Positions 37,415-46,507 of a stretch of DNA of 64,000 nt are shown piece by piece. The first letter of the stretch is position 1, and the number at the start of each line of letters is the position of its first letter. Source of the DNA: Billgrantia aerodenitrificans (GTDB taxonomy: Bacteria; Pseudomonadota; Gammaproteobacteria; Pseudomonadales; Halomonadaceae); the NCBI RefSeq assembly GCF_021404405.1, contig NZ_JABFTV010000004.1, positions 372,001 to 436,000 on the forward strand, written 5' to 3'. The notes under the pieces are model-generated. The model was not told where the DNA came from. It worked only from the letters and a program-made list of their open reading frames with translations, and searched no databases. Both the position numbers and the translations under genes were made by a program.

Positions 37415-37744
37415 ATGGCGGCCAAGCCGATCTATCGGGTGGTTTTCCACCAGCAGGGTGAAGTCTGGGAGCTCTATGCCAGGGAGATCTACCAGAGCGA
37501 ACTTTGGGGTTTCATCGAGGTCGAGGAATTTGTCTTCGAGGACGGTTCGAAGCTGGTAGTCGATCCCTCGGCCGATCGCCTGCGTCACACCTTCGATGGC
37601 GTCAAGCGCAGCTATCTGCCGCTGAACGCCATCGTGCGTATCGACGAGGTCGAGCGTGAGGGACCGGCCAGGGCCGTCAAGAGCGAGGGGCGCATTGCGG
37701 AGTTTCCGCGTGGTCCGATGCTGCCGCCGAAGAGCGAGCGCTGA
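37415..37744 (+). CDS. DUF1820 family protein
   Basis: A 109-residue cytosolic protein reading Y-R-V-V-F-H-Q-Q-G-E-V-W-E-L-Y-A-R-E-I, followed by G-F-I-E-V-E-E-F-V-F and R-S-Y-L-P-L-N-A-I-V-R-I-D-E-V, the conserved DUF1820 pattern. ATG 37415 is preferred over a TTG at 37397, as TTGAGGA upstream then serves as ribosome binding site. Function unknown; it is a small beta-rich protein common in gammaproteobacteria. Confidence 0.88.
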   Translation: MAAKPIYRVVFHQQGEVWELYAREIYQSELWGFIEVEEFVFEDGSKLVVDPSADRLRHTFDGVKRSYLPLNAIVRIDEVEREGPARAVKSEGRIAEFPRGPMLPPKSER

Positions 37745-37857
37745 CAACAATGAACGCAGGGAACGGCATGCCCGCGGTCTGCTCAGGAAATGACCATCCT
37801 CTCGCAGGCCAGTGCCGGGGTGCCAGACAGCCGCCTTTCCAGCGGTTTTCCCGGGGT

Positions 37858-37880
37858 TTATCCACAGATCCTGTGGATAG
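37858..37880. promoter_or_regulatory. Palindrome containing two inverted DnaA-box-like sites
   Basis: tatccacag-atc-ctgtggata (37859-37879) is a perfect 9-bp inverted repeat. The plus-strand half, ttatccaca, is the consensus DnaA box; the other half reads ctatccaca on the minus strand. It lies in the 208-bp gap between the DUF1820 gene and the SH3-domain gene, 73 bases before the latter. It could bind DnaA, bind another regulator, or form a transcript hairpin. Confidence 0.5.
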
Positions 37881-37952
37881 GCCAGTGAAAGAGAGATTTT
37901 GCCAAGGGTTTGTCGATGGCAGGCCCGCGGCTTTGATAGCCAGGACACCGGC

Positions 37953-38579
37953 ATGAAGCATCGATTCAGATTTTTTCTCGCAGGCGTCGCGCTTAGCGTG
38001 TCGGCGCTGCCGCTGCATGCCCAGCAGGCGGAAGACAACGCGCGTTGGGTTTCCGATGAGTTGACTACCTACGTGCGCAGCGGCCCGACCGACGGCTATC
38101 GCATCGTCGGTACCCTGACGGCCGGCGAGCCAGTTACTTTGCTCGAAACCAGCGGCAACTACAGCCGAGTCGAAAACGGTGACGGCAGTCGTGTATGGAT
38201 ACTGAGCAACGAGCTGCAGTCGTCGCCGAGTGCGAGCTACCAGTTGCCGCGCCTGGAAGCGCAGGTGGCAGAGCTCGAGGCTGAGCTGGGCGGCATCAAC
38301 GAGACCTGGGAGAACCGGGTCTCGGCCATGACCGAAACCCTCGACGTGCGCGAGCAGCGCATCGCCGAGCTGGAAGCGCGTAACCGCGAGCTCGACAGCG
38401 AGGCTGACCGCTCGCGTAGTACCATCCGCCAGCTCCAGGCACGTCTGGACACCCAGGAAGAGGACCTGCTGATGCGCTACTTCATGTACGGCGGTGGTGT
38501 GGCCGGGGCTGGTCTGCTGGTCGGGTTGATCGTTCCCCACCTGCCGCGCAAGCGGCGCAAGCGCGACCGCTGGTTCTGA
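37953..38579 (+). CDS. TIGR04211-type SH3/coiled-coil membrane protein
   Basis: A 208-residue exported protein. A signal peptide ends at L-H-A (about residue 24), a bacterial SH3 domain follows (T-Y-V-R-S-G-P-T-D-G-Y-R to V-W-I-L-S-N-E-L), then a coiled coil of about 80 residues (R-L-E-A-Q-V-A-E-L-E-A-E-L), and a C-terminal membrane helix (G-G-G-V-A-G-A-G-L-L-V-G-L-I-V) ending with basic K-R-R-K-R. This is the YgiM architecture. Function unknown, presumably envelope-linked. ATG 37953 follows AGGA. Confidence 0.9.
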   Translation: MKHRFRFFLAGVALSVSALPLHAQQAEDNARWVSDELTTYVRSGPTDGYRIVGTLTAGEPVTLLETSGNYSRVENGDGSRVWILSNELQSSPSASYQLPRLEAQVAELEAELGGINETWENRVSAMTETLDVREQRIAELEARNRELDSEADRSRSTIRQLQARLDTQEEDLLMRYFMYGGGVAGAGLLVGLIVPHLPRKRRKRDRWF

Positions 38580-38595
38580 TGACGAGGCATGGACG

Positions 38596-39237
38596 ATGAC
38601 GCGTGAATGGCTCGACCGCTGGCGCGAGGGTCGTATCGGCTTTCATCGCCACGACACGCATCCGGCGCTGTTGCGCCACTGGCCAAGGCTGAAGATACGC
38701 GCGGGCACCAAGGTGCTGGTACCGCTGTGTGGCAAGAGCCTGGACATGCGCTGGCTGGCCAATCGCGACCACCCCGTGCTGGGCATCGAGCTGTCCCGGG
38801 AGGCGATCGAGCAGTTCGTCGACGAGGGTACCGGCGAGGTGTCTCGTTACCAGCAGGGGCCGTTTGCGATTTGCCGTCAGGGCAGCGTGGAGCTGTGGTG
38901 CGGCGACTTCTTCCATTTTCATATCGATCAGGCGGCCGAGATCGGTGCCTTCTATGATCGTGCCGCGCTGATCGCTCTGCCGCCCGCTACCCGCCAACGC
39001 TACGCTTTTCATCTCGCGCAGCTGATTCCGCCCGGCATGCGCGGGCTGCTGATCTCGCTGTCGCGCGCACCGGGAGACGAAAGCGCCGGTCCGCCCTATC
39101 ACGTGCCGGCCGATGAGGTTCGCGAACTGTTCGAGCCCAATTTTCAGGTCGCTCACCTGGAAGATGGCGAGCCGGAAGCGGGCAGTGGGTTTCGCGAGAG
39201 CGTGTGGGCGCTCACCCGGCGCGGGCCTTTGACTTGA
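38596..39237 (+). CDS. tpm: Thiopurine S-methyltransferase
   Basis: A 213-residue SAM-dependent methyltransferase. It starts with the family pattern W-L-D-R-W-R-E-G-R-I-G-F-H (residues 5-17), has V-L-V-P-L-C-G-K-S-L-D-M (about 41-52) for SAM binding and Y-D-R-A-A-L-I-A-L-P for the following strand. Bacterial Tpm enzymes methylate thiopurines and, in several species, selenium or tellurium oxyanions. It is followed by a terminator. Confidence 0.94.
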   Translation: MTREWLDRWREGRIGFHRHDTHPALLRHWPRLKIRAGTKVLVPLCGKSLDMRWLANRDHPVLGIELSREAIEQFVDEGTGEVSRYQQGPFAICRQGSVELWCGDFFHFHIDQAAEIGAFYDRAALIALPPATRQRYAFHLAQLIPPGMRGLLISLSRAPGDESAGPPYHVPADEVRELFEPNFQVAHLEDGEPEAGSGFRESVWALTRRGPLT

Positions 39238-39265
39238 GTGGCAATCGTGGGTGGTATCAAACGTC

Positions 39266-39292
39266 AAAGGGCCGTCCGGTGGGCGGCCCTTT
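39266..39292. terminator. Terminator after tpm
   Basis: The arms aaagggccg / cggcccttt surround a short loop, giving a T-run on both strands, suitable for tpm and for the convergent lipoprotein gene. Confidence 0.75.
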
Positions 39293-39335
39293 CGCATGGT
39301 GCGGCTGGGCATGATGTGGCCTGAGGCCAAGAGGC

Positions 39336-39926
39336 TCAGCGGGCCAGCAGCTGGGCCAGCTCCGGATCGCTGAAGGCGCGATCCAGAGCGTCGCCGATCA
39401 GGTCGTTGAGCATGCGGCGGTTGGCGTCACGCCCCGGACGCACCGCGTAGCTCTGGGTGCGGCGAGCGGTGTAGGTGCCGGTGTAGGTGGTGCCCTGGTT
39501 GGTCACTTTGACCTCGAGTACCGCTTCCATCCGTGCTTCATCGATGACCGGGCGGTTCTCGCCACGCTCGTAGCCGAGGTGCAGCATCGTGACCGTCAGG
39601 CCCGGGCGACCGCTACCCGGCTCGCTGGTCGGTGAAAAGCCCATGTCGCGAACGGCCCGCTCTGCCTCGCGCTGCAGGTTCGGTATCAGCTCGTGGGCGC
39701 TGACGGTAATCACTGCCGTAGACATGGCGCTGCCGGTGCGAGTGCCGATCACATCGCTGTCGCGCTCGTCCACGGCGGCTACCGTTACGGCCTGGCCGCT
39801 GCCTGTCTGGGGAACGGCGGTGCTGCGCTGTGGGTTCAACTGGAGGTAATGGGGGCTGGCGCAGCCGGTCAGCAGGGCGGTGGCCAACAGAACGGCTGCG
39901 GCACACAAGGCATTACGTCGATTCAT
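39336..39926 (-). CDS. YajG-like outer-membrane lipoprotein
   Basis: A 196-residue protein with a lipoprotein signal, L-L-T-G-C (Cys about 22), followed by P-H-Y-L-Q-L-N-P-Q-R and V-D-E-R-D-S-D-V-I-G-T-R, which match the YajG family (N-terminal repeat D-x-R-x). The frame continues upstream to 40412 but without protein-like sequence. The function of YajG is unknown; in E. coli it neighbours ampG. Confidence 0.88.
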   Translation of the reverse strand: MNRRNALCAAAVLLATALLTGCASPHYLQLNPQRSTAVPQTGSGQAVTVAAVDERDSDVIGTRTGSAMSTAVITVSAHELIPNLQREAERAVRDMGFSPTSEPGSGRPGLTVTMLHLGYERGENRPVIDEARMEAVLEVKVTNQGTTYTGTYTARRTQSYAVRPGRDANRRMLNDLIGDALDRAFSDPELAQLLAR

Positions 39927-40139
39927 TCTCGCTCCCGGATTCGTCTTGCGGGGCCAGGGGGTGGCCCGAGCTTGGCCGTGCGTGAAGCGTATAAGAGTGC
40001 TCGCTTCAGTCACTTGCGCAGTATATCGCCAGCGCGTTGCGGGCAACAGCGTTGCGCCAGGCGTAGGCATTACGGTTACACTCTGTTTTTCACTCGACGA
40101 TGATCGAGCTTTTCGCCTCTCAGGAGAGGAAGATACTGC

Positions 40140-40583
40140 ATGATACGCCCTGCCACGACCGAGGACATTCCGCAGCTCGTCGACATCTGGCTGCGTGCCT
40201 CGCTGCTGGCCCATGACTTCATCCCCGCCGGGTTCTGGCGCGAACGCGCCGAAGACATGGCGAACCTCTACCTGCCCGGTGCGGAGACCTACGTGCTCGA
40301 GGCCGCCGGGCGCGCCGTGGGATTTGCCGCACTCAACGACGAACACCTCGAGGCGCTGTTCATCGATCCTGAGCTGCAGAGCTTCGGTCACGGCACCCAC
40401 CTGATGGCCCATGCCATGAGCAAGCGGGAGCGGATTACCCTGTGCGTCTATTCACGTAACGTGCGTGCCGTCTCCTTCTATCACCGCCTGGGCTTCAAGA
40501 TTCTCGAGGAGCGCACGGAGCCGCTCAGCGGTGAGAAGGAGACGCTCATGGTCTGGTCGCGGACGCCAAGCGAGGCCGACTGA
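40140..40583 (+). CDS. GNAT acetyltransferase (YjaB-like)
   Basis: A 147-residue acetyltransferase starting MIRPATTEDIPQLVDIW. The acetyl-CoA loop is degenerate (F-I-D-P-E-L-Q-S-F-G-H-G-T-H-L), with N-V-R-A-V-S-F-Y-H-R-L-G-F following. This pattern fits the YjaB group. GGAGAGG precedes the start. It converges on the cysA gene with 6 bases between stops. Substrate unknown. Confidence 0.88.
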   Translation: MIRPATTEDIPQLVDIWLRASLLAHDFIPAGFWRERAEDMANLYLPGAETYVLEAAGRAVGFAALNDEHLEALFIDPELQSFGHGTHLMAHAMSKRERITLCVYSRNVRAVSFYHRLGFKILEERTEPLSGEKETLMVWSRTPSEAD

Positions 40584-40589
40584 TGCCCC

Positions 40590-41687
40590 TCAGCTCACCG
40601 TTTCGGGGGTGGGGGCGGTCTGCTGGGTGCGCTCATCGGGAAATCGATGCCAGCGCCGGGGAATGGCGTACAGACGCGTGCCGCGGGTGAGATGGAGCCT
40701 TTCGTAATCGGCGTGGCTCACCGTGGCCAGCCAGGGTTCGCCCAGCCAGTCCGCCTCCAGCTCCACACGCACTTCGGCTCCCACCGGCGAGATAGCGGTC
40801 ACGCACACCGGCAGGTGGGCGTGCTGCGTAGCGCTGGGTGCGAGTTCCAGCTCGTGGGGGCGCAGCAGCAGCTCTTCGGGACCATCCTCGAGGTCCACGG
40901 CCAGACTGGCGTCACCGCAGGTCAGCACACCGTCGCGCACCGTGCCTTCGAGGTGATTGACGTCGCCCAGGAACTCGAACACGAAGCGGTTGGCCGGATG
41001 ACGATAGAGTTCGTCGGGGGTGTCGATCTGCTCGATGCGACCGTTGCTCATCACCACCACGCGGTCGGAGAGCTCCAGCGCCTCTTCCTGGTCGTGGGTG
41101 ACGAACAGGCTGGTGAAGTTGAGCTCGTCGTGCAGGTGGCGCAGCCAGCGGCGCAGCTCCTGGCGCACCTTGGCATCCAGCGCGCCGAAGGGTTCGTCGA
41201 GCAGCAGCACGTCGGGGCGCAGGGCCAGGGCACGCGCCAGCGAGACCCGCTGCTGCTGACCGCCGGAGAGCTGGGCGGGGTAGCGGTGGGCCATGTGCTC
41301 GAGCTTGACCATCTCCAGCAGGCGATGCACCCGGCTGCGGATCTCGCCGCTCGAAGGGCGGCTCTTGCGCGGCATCACCGTGAGACCGAAGGCCACGTTG
41401 TCGAACACCGTCATGTGTCGGAACAGCGCGTAGTGCTGAAAGACGAAGCCGATACGCCGGTCGCGCACGTGCAGATGGGTCACGTCGCGCTCGCCGAACA
41501 GAATGCGGGCGCCGGCGACGTTATCCGCCGTCTCCAGTCCGGCAATGATGCGCAACAGCGTGGTCTTGCCGGAACCGGACGGACCCAGCAGGCCGACCAG
41601 CTCGCCTTCGGCGATGTCCAGATCGATCGGCTCCAGCGCCTGGGTCCTGCCGAAGTGCTTGCCGATCTCGTGAAGGCGGATGCTCAT
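40590..41687 (-). CDS. cysA: Sulfate/thiosulfate ABC transporter ATP-binding protein
   Basis: A 365-residue ATPase. Walker [10 protein letters not shown] (about residues 35-43), signature L-S-G-G-Q-Q-Q-R near 138-145, Walker [13 protein letters not shown], and a C-terminal TOBE-like domain. The ATG at 41687 overlaps the cysW stop. The larger frame to 42299 is an out-of-frame shadow over cysW. It is the last gene of the sulfate operon. Confidence 0.95.
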   Translation of the reverse strand: MSIRLHEIGKHFGRTQALEPIDLDIAEGELVGLLGPSGSGKTTLLRIIAGLETADNVAGARILFGERDVTHLHVRDRRIGFVFQHYALFRHMTVFDNVAFGLTVMPRKSRPSSGEIRSRVHRLLEMVKLEHMAHRYPAQLSGGQQQRVSLARALALRPDVLLLDEPFGALDAKVRQELRRWLRHLHDELNFTSLFVTHDQEEALELSDRVVVMSNGRIEQIDTPDELYRHPANRFVFEFLGDVNHLEGTVRDGVLTCGDASLAVDLEDGPEELLLRPHELELAPSATQHAHLPVCVTAISPVGAEVRVELEADWLGEPWLATVSHADYERLHLTRGTRLYAIPRRWHRFPDERTQQTAPTPETVS

Positions 41688-42511
41688 GGGTGAACCTCCC
41701 GGCGCGCAGCGCGCCATTCCAGGCCGGCCTTGGCGACCAGCGTGAGCAGGGCGATCAACGCCAGCAGCGATGCGCTGGCGAAGGCGCCCACGGTATTGTA
41801 GTCCTGATAGAGCTGCTCCAGGTGCAGCGGCAGGGTGTTGGTCTGGCCGCGGATGGCGCCGGAAACCACGGAGACGGCGCCGAACTCGCCGACCGCCCGG
41901 GCGTTGGTCAGGATCACGCCGTAGAGCAGCGCCCAGCGGATGTTGGGCAGCGTGACCCGGCGGAAGATCGTCCAGCCCGGGGCGCCCAAGGTCACGGCGG
42001 CCTCTTCCTCGCGGGAGCCCTGGGCCTGCATCAGCGGGATCAGCTCGCGGGCAACGAACGGGCAGGTGACGAAGATGGTCACCAGCAGGATGCCGGGCCA
42101 GGCGAACATCAACTGGATGTCGTGGCCGTCGAGCCAACTGCCCAGCCAGCCGGTGCGGCCATAGAGCAGCAGGTAGACCAGCCCCGCCACCACCGGAGAG
42201 ACGGCGAAGGGGATGTCGATCAGGGTCTGCAGGATGCGCCGCCCCGGGAAGCGGAAGCGGGTCACCAGCCAGGCCAGCGCCACGCCGAACACCAGGCACA
42301 CCGGAATCGTCAGCACGGCGATGAACAGGGTCAGCTGAATTGCCGCCAGGGTGTAGTGGTTGGTGACGTTGGCCCAGAACACGTCGATGCCCCGGGCGAA
42401 GGCCTGGGCGAAGATCGCCACCAGCGGCAGCAGTAGGAACAGGGCCGCCAGTACCACGGCGGCGCCGATCAGCAGGCGCCTAACGGCGACGCCATCTCCG
42501 ATTCGTTGCAT
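41684..42511 (-). CDS. cysW: Sulfate ABC transporter permease CysW
   Basis: A 275-residue inner-membrane permease with about six helices. The EAA-like loop reads [21 protein letters not shown] near residues 161-181, and [16 protein letters not shown] is the CysW-type signature. It overlaps cysA by 4 bases and cysT by 1 base, so the transporter genes are translated as a unit. Confidence 0.95.
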   Translation of the reverse strand: MQRIGDGVAVRRLLIGAAVVLAALFLLLPLVAIFAQAFARGIDVFWANVTNHYTLAAIQLTLFIAVLTIPVCLVFGVALAWLVTRFRFPGRRILQTLIDIPFAVSPVVAGLVYLLLYGRTGWLGSWLDGHDIQLMFAWPGILLVTIFVTCPFVARELIPLMQAQGSREEEAAVTLGAPGWTIFRRVTLPNIRWALLYGVILTNARAVGEFGAVSVVSGAIRGQTNTLPLHLEQLYQDYNTVGAFASASLLALIALLTLVAKAGLEWRAARREVHP

Positions 42512-43374
42512 CAGCCGTGTCCTCCATGCAGGCGCTTGATGAAGCGGCCCTGCCAGATGTTGATGGCGAGCAGCAGGGCCAGCGAGACGAACAGCACCAC
42601 CGAGGCGATGGCCGAGGCGCCGGCGTAGTCGTACTCCTGCAGGCGCACGAAGATCATCAGTGCGGTGATCTCGGTCTCGTAGGGCATGTTGCCGGCGATG
42701 AAGATGATCGCGCCGAATTCACCCAGCGAGCGCACGAAGGCAAGCCCGGTGCCGGTCACCAGGGCCGGCCACAGGTGCGGCAGGATCACGCGGCGAAAGC
42801 CGGTGAAGTCCGAGGCGCCGAGGGTCAGCGCGGCCTCGTCCATTTCATTGGGCATGTCCTCCAGCACCGGCTGCACCGTGCGCACCACGAAGGGAATGCT
42901 GGTGAAGGACATGGCCAGGGCGATGCCCACCCAGGTGTAGGCCACCTGCAGCCCGAGCGGTTCGAGCAGTTGCCCCATCCAGCCGTTGCTGGAGTAGAGC
43001 GTGGCCAGCGTGATGCCGGCCACGGCGGTGGGCAGGGCGAAGGGCAGGTCCATCAGCGCATCGAGCAGGCGCTTGCCGGGGAAGGTGTAGCGCACCAGTA
43101 CCCAGGCCAGCAGCAGGCCGAAGGCGGCGTTGACGATGGCTGCCACGGCGGCGGCTCCAATGGTCACCACGTAGCTTGCCACCACCCGCTCGTTGGTGAT
43201 GATGGCCCAGTACTCGGCCAGGCTGAGCCCCGCCAACTGGCCGAACAGGCCGGTCATGGGCAGCAACAGCATCAGCGAGACGAAGGTCAGGCTGATGCCG
43301 AGCGACAAACCGAAGCCCGGCAGCACCCGCTTGGGGGTGCTGCCGAGGCCGATGGCGAAGGAACGACTACTCAT
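42511..43374 (-). CDS. cysT: Sulfate ABC transporter permease CysT
   Basis: A 287-residue permease with six helices. The coupling loop D-E-A-A-L-T-L-G-A-S-D-F and V-R-S-L-G-E-F-G-A-I-I-F-I-A-G-N are typical of CysT (also called CysU). It partners CysW to form the membrane channel. It lies 40 bases after the binding-protein gene. Confidence 0.95.
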   Translation of the reverse strand: MSSRSFAIGLGSTPKRVLPGFGLSLGISLTFVSLMLLLPMTGLFGQLAGLSLAEYWAIITNERVVASYVVTIGAAAVAAIVNAAFGLLLAWVLVRYTFPGKRLLDALMDLPFALPTAVAGITLATLYSSNGWMGQLLEPLGLQVAYTWVGIALAMSFTSIPFVVRTVQPVLEDMPNEMDEAALTLGASDFTGFRRVILPHLWPALVTGTGLAFVRSLGEFGAIIFIAGNMPYETEITALMIFVRLQEYDYAGASAIASVVLFVSLALLLAINIWQGRFIKRLHGGHG

Positions 43375-43414
43375 CGTGTCTCGCTTGCGTCGGGCATGTC
43401 AGGCGCCGTCGCTA

Positions 43415-44425
43415 TCAGCGGCGGCGTTGCAGCTGGTCGAGCAACCCGCCGCTACCGAAATGGGTTTCCATCGCTTCTTCCCAGCTGCCGGCAATGTCTT
43501 CTACCAGCAGCAACTCGGTCTCGGGGAAGTGATCGGCGAACTCTTCGACGACCGTCTCGTGATGCACGCGATAGTTGAAGCCGGCCAACTGACGCTGGGC
43601 CTCTTCGCTGTAGAGGTACTCCACATAGGCTTTGGCCAGGTCGAGATTGCCGTTACGCTCGGCGTTGGGCTCGACCACCGCCACCGGGAACTCGGCCAGG
43701 ATGCTGACCGGCGGCACGATCACTTCGTAGTCTTCCTCGCCGTACTCCTGGCGAATGTTGTTGACCTCGGACTCGAAGCTGATCAGCACGTCGCCCAGAC
43801 CACGCTCGATGAAGCTGGTGGTGGCGCCGCGACCGCCGGTGTCGAACACTGCCACGTTGCGCAGGAAGGTGCGCATGAAGTCGTGGATCTGCTCTTCATC
43901 GCCGTCGAACTGCTGCTGAGCGAAGCCCCAGGCGGCCAGGTAGGTGTAGCGGCCGTTACCCGAGGTCTTGGGATTGGGGAAGACCATGCGCACGTCTTCA
44001 CGCACCAGATCGTCCCAGCTCTCGATGCCCTTGGGGTTGTCCTTGCGCACCAGGAAGGCGGTGGTGGAGTAGTAGGGCGAGGCGTTGTTGGGCAACTGCT
44101 CCTGCCAGTCCTCGGCCACCAGGCCGGCATCGGCCAGCACCTGCACGTCGGTCACCTGGTTGTAGGTCACCACGTCGGCACGCAGACCCTGCAGAATGGC
44201 ACGGGCCTGAGCCGAGGAGCCGCCATGGGACTGCTGAATGCCGATCTCTTCACCGTGCTCCGCCTGCCAGTGGTTGCGGAACTCAGGGTTGATCGCGGCG
44301 AACAGCTCGCGGGCGATGTCGTAGGAGGAGTTGAGGATCTCGCGCTCGGCAGCCACCGCTGGCGCTGCCAGGCCAAGACCCAGGGCAGCGGCGATCAGGG
44401 TGCGGCGAAGAGAGGGAAGTCGCAT
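43415..44425 (-). CDS. sbp: Sulfate-binding periplasmic protein
   Basis: A 336-residue solute-binding protein with a signal peptide ending near A-V-A-A (about residue 25). The mature part begins [15 protein letters not shown], with [11 protein letters not shown] and K-T-S-G-N-G-R-Y-T, family signatures around the sulfate pocket. ATG 44425 is chosen because the signal starts there and GGAGAC precedes it. Sbp and CysP are hard to separate by eye; sulfate is favoured. Confidence 0.94.
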   Translation of the reverse strand: MRLPSLRRTLIAAALGLGLAAPAVAAEREILNSSYDIARELFAAINPEFRNHWQAEHGEEIGIQQSHGGSSAQARAILQGLRADVVTYNQVTDVQVLADAGLVAEDWQEQLPNNASPYYSTTAFLVRKDNPKGIESWDDLVREDVRMVFPNPKTSGNGRYTYLAAWGFAQQQFDGDEEQIHDFMRTFLRNVAVFDTGGRGATTSFIERGLGDVLISFESEVNNIRQEYGEEDYEVIVPPVSILAEFPVAVVEPNAERNGNLDLAKAYVEYLYSEEAQRQLAGFNYRVHHETVVEEFADHFPETELLLVEDIAGSWEEAMETHFGSGGLLDQLQRRR

Positions 44426-44480
44426 GGGACGTCTCCGGCAAAGGGAACTTGGTAGCAAGAGTATGGCCGACTAAGTGGAA

Positions 44481-44520
44481 TTACAATCCGTGTTTTTATT
44501 CTATTTTTCTATAAGCTTCA
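44481..44520 (-). promoter_or_regulatory. AT-rich promoter region of the sulfate operon
   Basis: The stretch between sbp and rpe is markedly AT-rich (runs of t and a around tgtttttattctatttttct) in an otherwise GC-rich window. It lies about 60-95 bases upstream of the sbp start, where a CysB-type activator site is expected, though no clear consensus was identified. Confidence 0.4.
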
Positions 44521-44613
44521 TTGGCGGTGCCTGTCGGGTGCCTGTCGGGTGCCCGGCGGTCGGGGCAGTCTGTTAATATGACGCCTCTTTCCCGTGCGAT
44601 GGCTGTTATTCCC

Positions 44614-45312
44614 ATGAGCGACATGAACCGCGACTTCCTGATTGCCCCCTCCATCCTCTCCGCCGATTTCGCCCGGCTGGGCGAGGAAGTCGACCGGGTC
44701 CTGGCCGCTGGGGCGGACATCGTCCACTTCGATGTGATGGACAACCATTACGTGCCCAATCTGACCATCGGCCCCATGGTGTGCGAGGCGCTGCGCAAGC
44801 ACGGCGTCACCGCCCCCATCGACGCCCACCTGATGGTCAAGCCGGTGGATCGTCTGATCGGCGACTTCATCGATGCCGGGGCAAGCTACATTACCTTCCA
44901 CCCGGAGGCATCCGAGCATATCGATCGCTCGCTGCAGCTGATCCGCAGCGGCGGCTGCAAGGCCGGCCTGGTGTTCAACCCGGCAACGCCTCTGTCCTAC
45001 CTCGATTACGTGATGGACAAGGTCGACATGATCCTGCTGATGAGCGTCAACCCCGGCTTCGGCGGGCAGGCCTTCATCCCGGGCACGCTGGACAAGCTGC
45101 GCGAGGCGCGCCGTCGTATCGACGCCTCGGGCCGTGACATTCGCCTCGAGATCGACGGCGGGGTGAAGGTCGACAATATCGCCGAAATCGCCCGGGCCGG
45201 TGCCGATACCTTCGTTGCCGGTTCGGCGGTCTTCGGTGCCGGCCGCGATGGCGACCCCAACCATTACGACAGCGTCATCCGCGCCTTCCGCGAGCAGTTG
45301 GCGACGGTATAG
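44614..45312 (+). CDS. rpe: Ribulose-phosphate 3-epimerase
   Basis: A 232-residue TIM-barrel enzyme interconverting ribulose-5-phosphate and xylulose-5-phosphate. Signatures are [16 protein letters not shown] (residues 9-24), [20 protein letters not shown] and I-D-G-G-V. Starts at 44599, 44614 and 44623 are in frame; none has a good ribosome binding site, and 44614 is chosen by length. It opens the rpe-GIY-YIG-gph-trpE run. Confidence 0.96.
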   Translation: MSDMNRDFLIAPSILSADFARLGEEVDRVLAAGADIVHFDVMDNHYVPNLTIGPMVCEALRKHGVTAPIDAHLMVKPVDRLIGDFIDAGASYITFHPEASEHIDRSLQLIRSGGCKAGLVFNPATPLSYLDYVMDKVDMILLMSVNPGFGGQAFIPGTLDKLREARRRIDASGRDIRLEIDGGVKVDNIAEIARAGADTFVAGSAVFGAGRDGDPNHYDSVIRAFREQLATV

Positions 45313-45322
45313 CCAGCGCGTG

Positions 45323-45619
45323 ATGAACGATCCGTCGCCTGTTACGTGGTACCTCTACATGGTCGAAACCCGACAAGGGGTGCTTTATACCGGCATCACC
45401 ACCGACGTCGAGCGGCGCCTGGCGCAGCATGAGGCCGGGCGGGGCGCCAAGGCCCTGCGCGGGCGCGGGCCGCTGGCACTGGTGCATCATGAACCGGTGG
45501 GCAGCCGCGGCGAAGCGCTACGCCTCGAGGCCGAGATCAAGCGTCTCTCGGCAGCGCGCAAGAGAAGCTGGTTGCAAGACCGGCAGGGCCAAGAGGAGTT
45601 GCCATGCACCCCATCCTGA
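45323..45619 (+). CDS. GIY-YIG nuclease-domain protein
   Basis: A 98-residue single-domain protein. The motif appears as W-Y-L-Y-M-V-E-T then [16 protein letters not shown] (variant of GIY-YIG with Arg and His in place), and [10 protein letters not shown] provides the catalytic Glu, as in the YhbQ family. ATG 45323 is used; GTG 45320 is possible. The last 16 bases overlap the start of gph. The role of these small nucleases is not settled. Confidence 0.9.
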   Translation: MNDPSPVTWYLYMVETRQGVLYTGITTDVERRLAQHEAGRGAKALRGRGPLALVHHEPVGSRGEALRLEAEIKRLSAARKRSWLQDRQGQEELPCTPS

Positions 45620-46269
45620 ACGACATACGCCTGATCAGCTTCGACCTGGACGGCACCCTGGTGGACTCCGTGCCCGACCTGGCGGTGGCCGTGGATGCCA
45701 GCCTGGCCGAGCTGGGGCTGCCCGTCGCCGGCGAGGCGCGGGTGCGCGACTGGGTGGGCAACGGCTCGCTGAAGTTGATGGAGCGGGCACTGACCTTCGC
45801 CCGGCACGCGTCCCCCGACGAGGTGCTGCTGGCGCGGGCTCACGAGGCCTTTCTCGCACACTACGGGCGCGACCCCGGCTCACGCACGCGGCTCTATCCC
45901 GGCGTGCGCGAAGCGCTGGATGCTTTGCGGGACGGCGACAGGATCCTGACGCTGGTCACCAACAAGCCGTTCGCGTTCATCCTCCCGATCCTGGCGCAGT
46001 TCGGGCTCGAAGCTCACTTCGCGCTATGCCTGGGTGGCGACAGCCTGCCGCAGAAGAAGCCCTACCCGGCACCGCTGCTGCACGTGGCGGCGCAATTCGG
46101 CCTGCCGCCCTCGGCCTGTCTGATGGTGGGCGACTCCCGTCACGACGTTGCCGCCGGTCAGGCCGCCGGCTTCCGCACCCTGGCCGTGCCCTATGGTTAC
46201 AACCATGGCGAACCGGTGCACGATAGCCGCCCGGATGCGCTGGTTGATTCACTGGCGGAACTCGTTTAG
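45604..46269 (+). CDS. gph: Phosphoglycolate phosphatase
   Basis: A 221-residue HAD-family hydrolase. Motif I is [10 protein letters not shown] (residues 11-20), motif II V-T-N-K-P near 118, motif III K-K-P-Y-P, and motif IV V-G-D-S-R-H-D. It removes phosphate from 2-phosphoglycolate. AAGAGGAG precedes the ATG inside the preceding gene. The neighbours rpe and trpE are the usual ones. Confidence 0.94.
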   Translation: MHPILNDIRLISFDLDGTLVDSVPDLAVAVDASLAELGLPVAGEARVRDWVGNGSLKLMERALTFARHASPDEVLLARAHEAFLAHYGRDPGSRTRLYPGVREALDALRDGDRILTLVTNKPFAFILPILAQFGLEAHFALCLGGDSLPQKKPYPAPLLHVAAQFGLPPSACLMVGDSRHDVAAGQAAGFRTLAVPYGYNHGEPVHDSRPDALVDSLAELV

Positions 46270-46338
46270 GGTGATTTTCGATCCTTATCAATGACCTCGG
46301 AATCCTTCCGTTTGCCTATTCCTGCGGGAAACGCTTCG

Positions 46339-46446
46339 ATGGACAGCATGATGCTGCATGACGACTCCTTAACCCGTGGTTGCCTGCGTCGGGCAGCTGA
46401 CACGACGGTGCTATTTTCTGCCCAGCCCGCCGCTTGGCGATGGTGA
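46339..46446 (+). CDS. Candidate trpE leader peptide ending WRW
   Basis: A 35-codon frame in the 238-bp gap before trpE begins M-D-S-M-M-L-H-D-D-S and ends A-A-W-R-W-stop, two Trp codons in the last three. Right after it, gatggtgaa (46439-46447) can pair with ttcaccatc (46470-46478), and gggcag (46391-46396) with ctgccc (46418-46423). The second Trp codon lies in the first arm, so a stalled ribosome would block it. No U-tract terminator was seen, which weakens the case. GGGAA is the only possible ribosome binding site. Confidence 0.42.
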   Translation: MDSMMLHDDSLTRGCLRRAADTTVLFSAQPAAWRW

Positions 46447-46507
46447 AGCTCGCTGAAGCATCACCCTGATTCACCATCCGTCACCGTCATATCTCGAGGG
46501 CTCCGTC

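Noticed and set aside
39336..40412. 358-residue form of the YajG-like protein
   Set aside because: Only the C-terminal 196 residues carry a signal peptide, lipobox and family pattern; the upstream part overlaps the acetyltransferase gene's region on the other strand.
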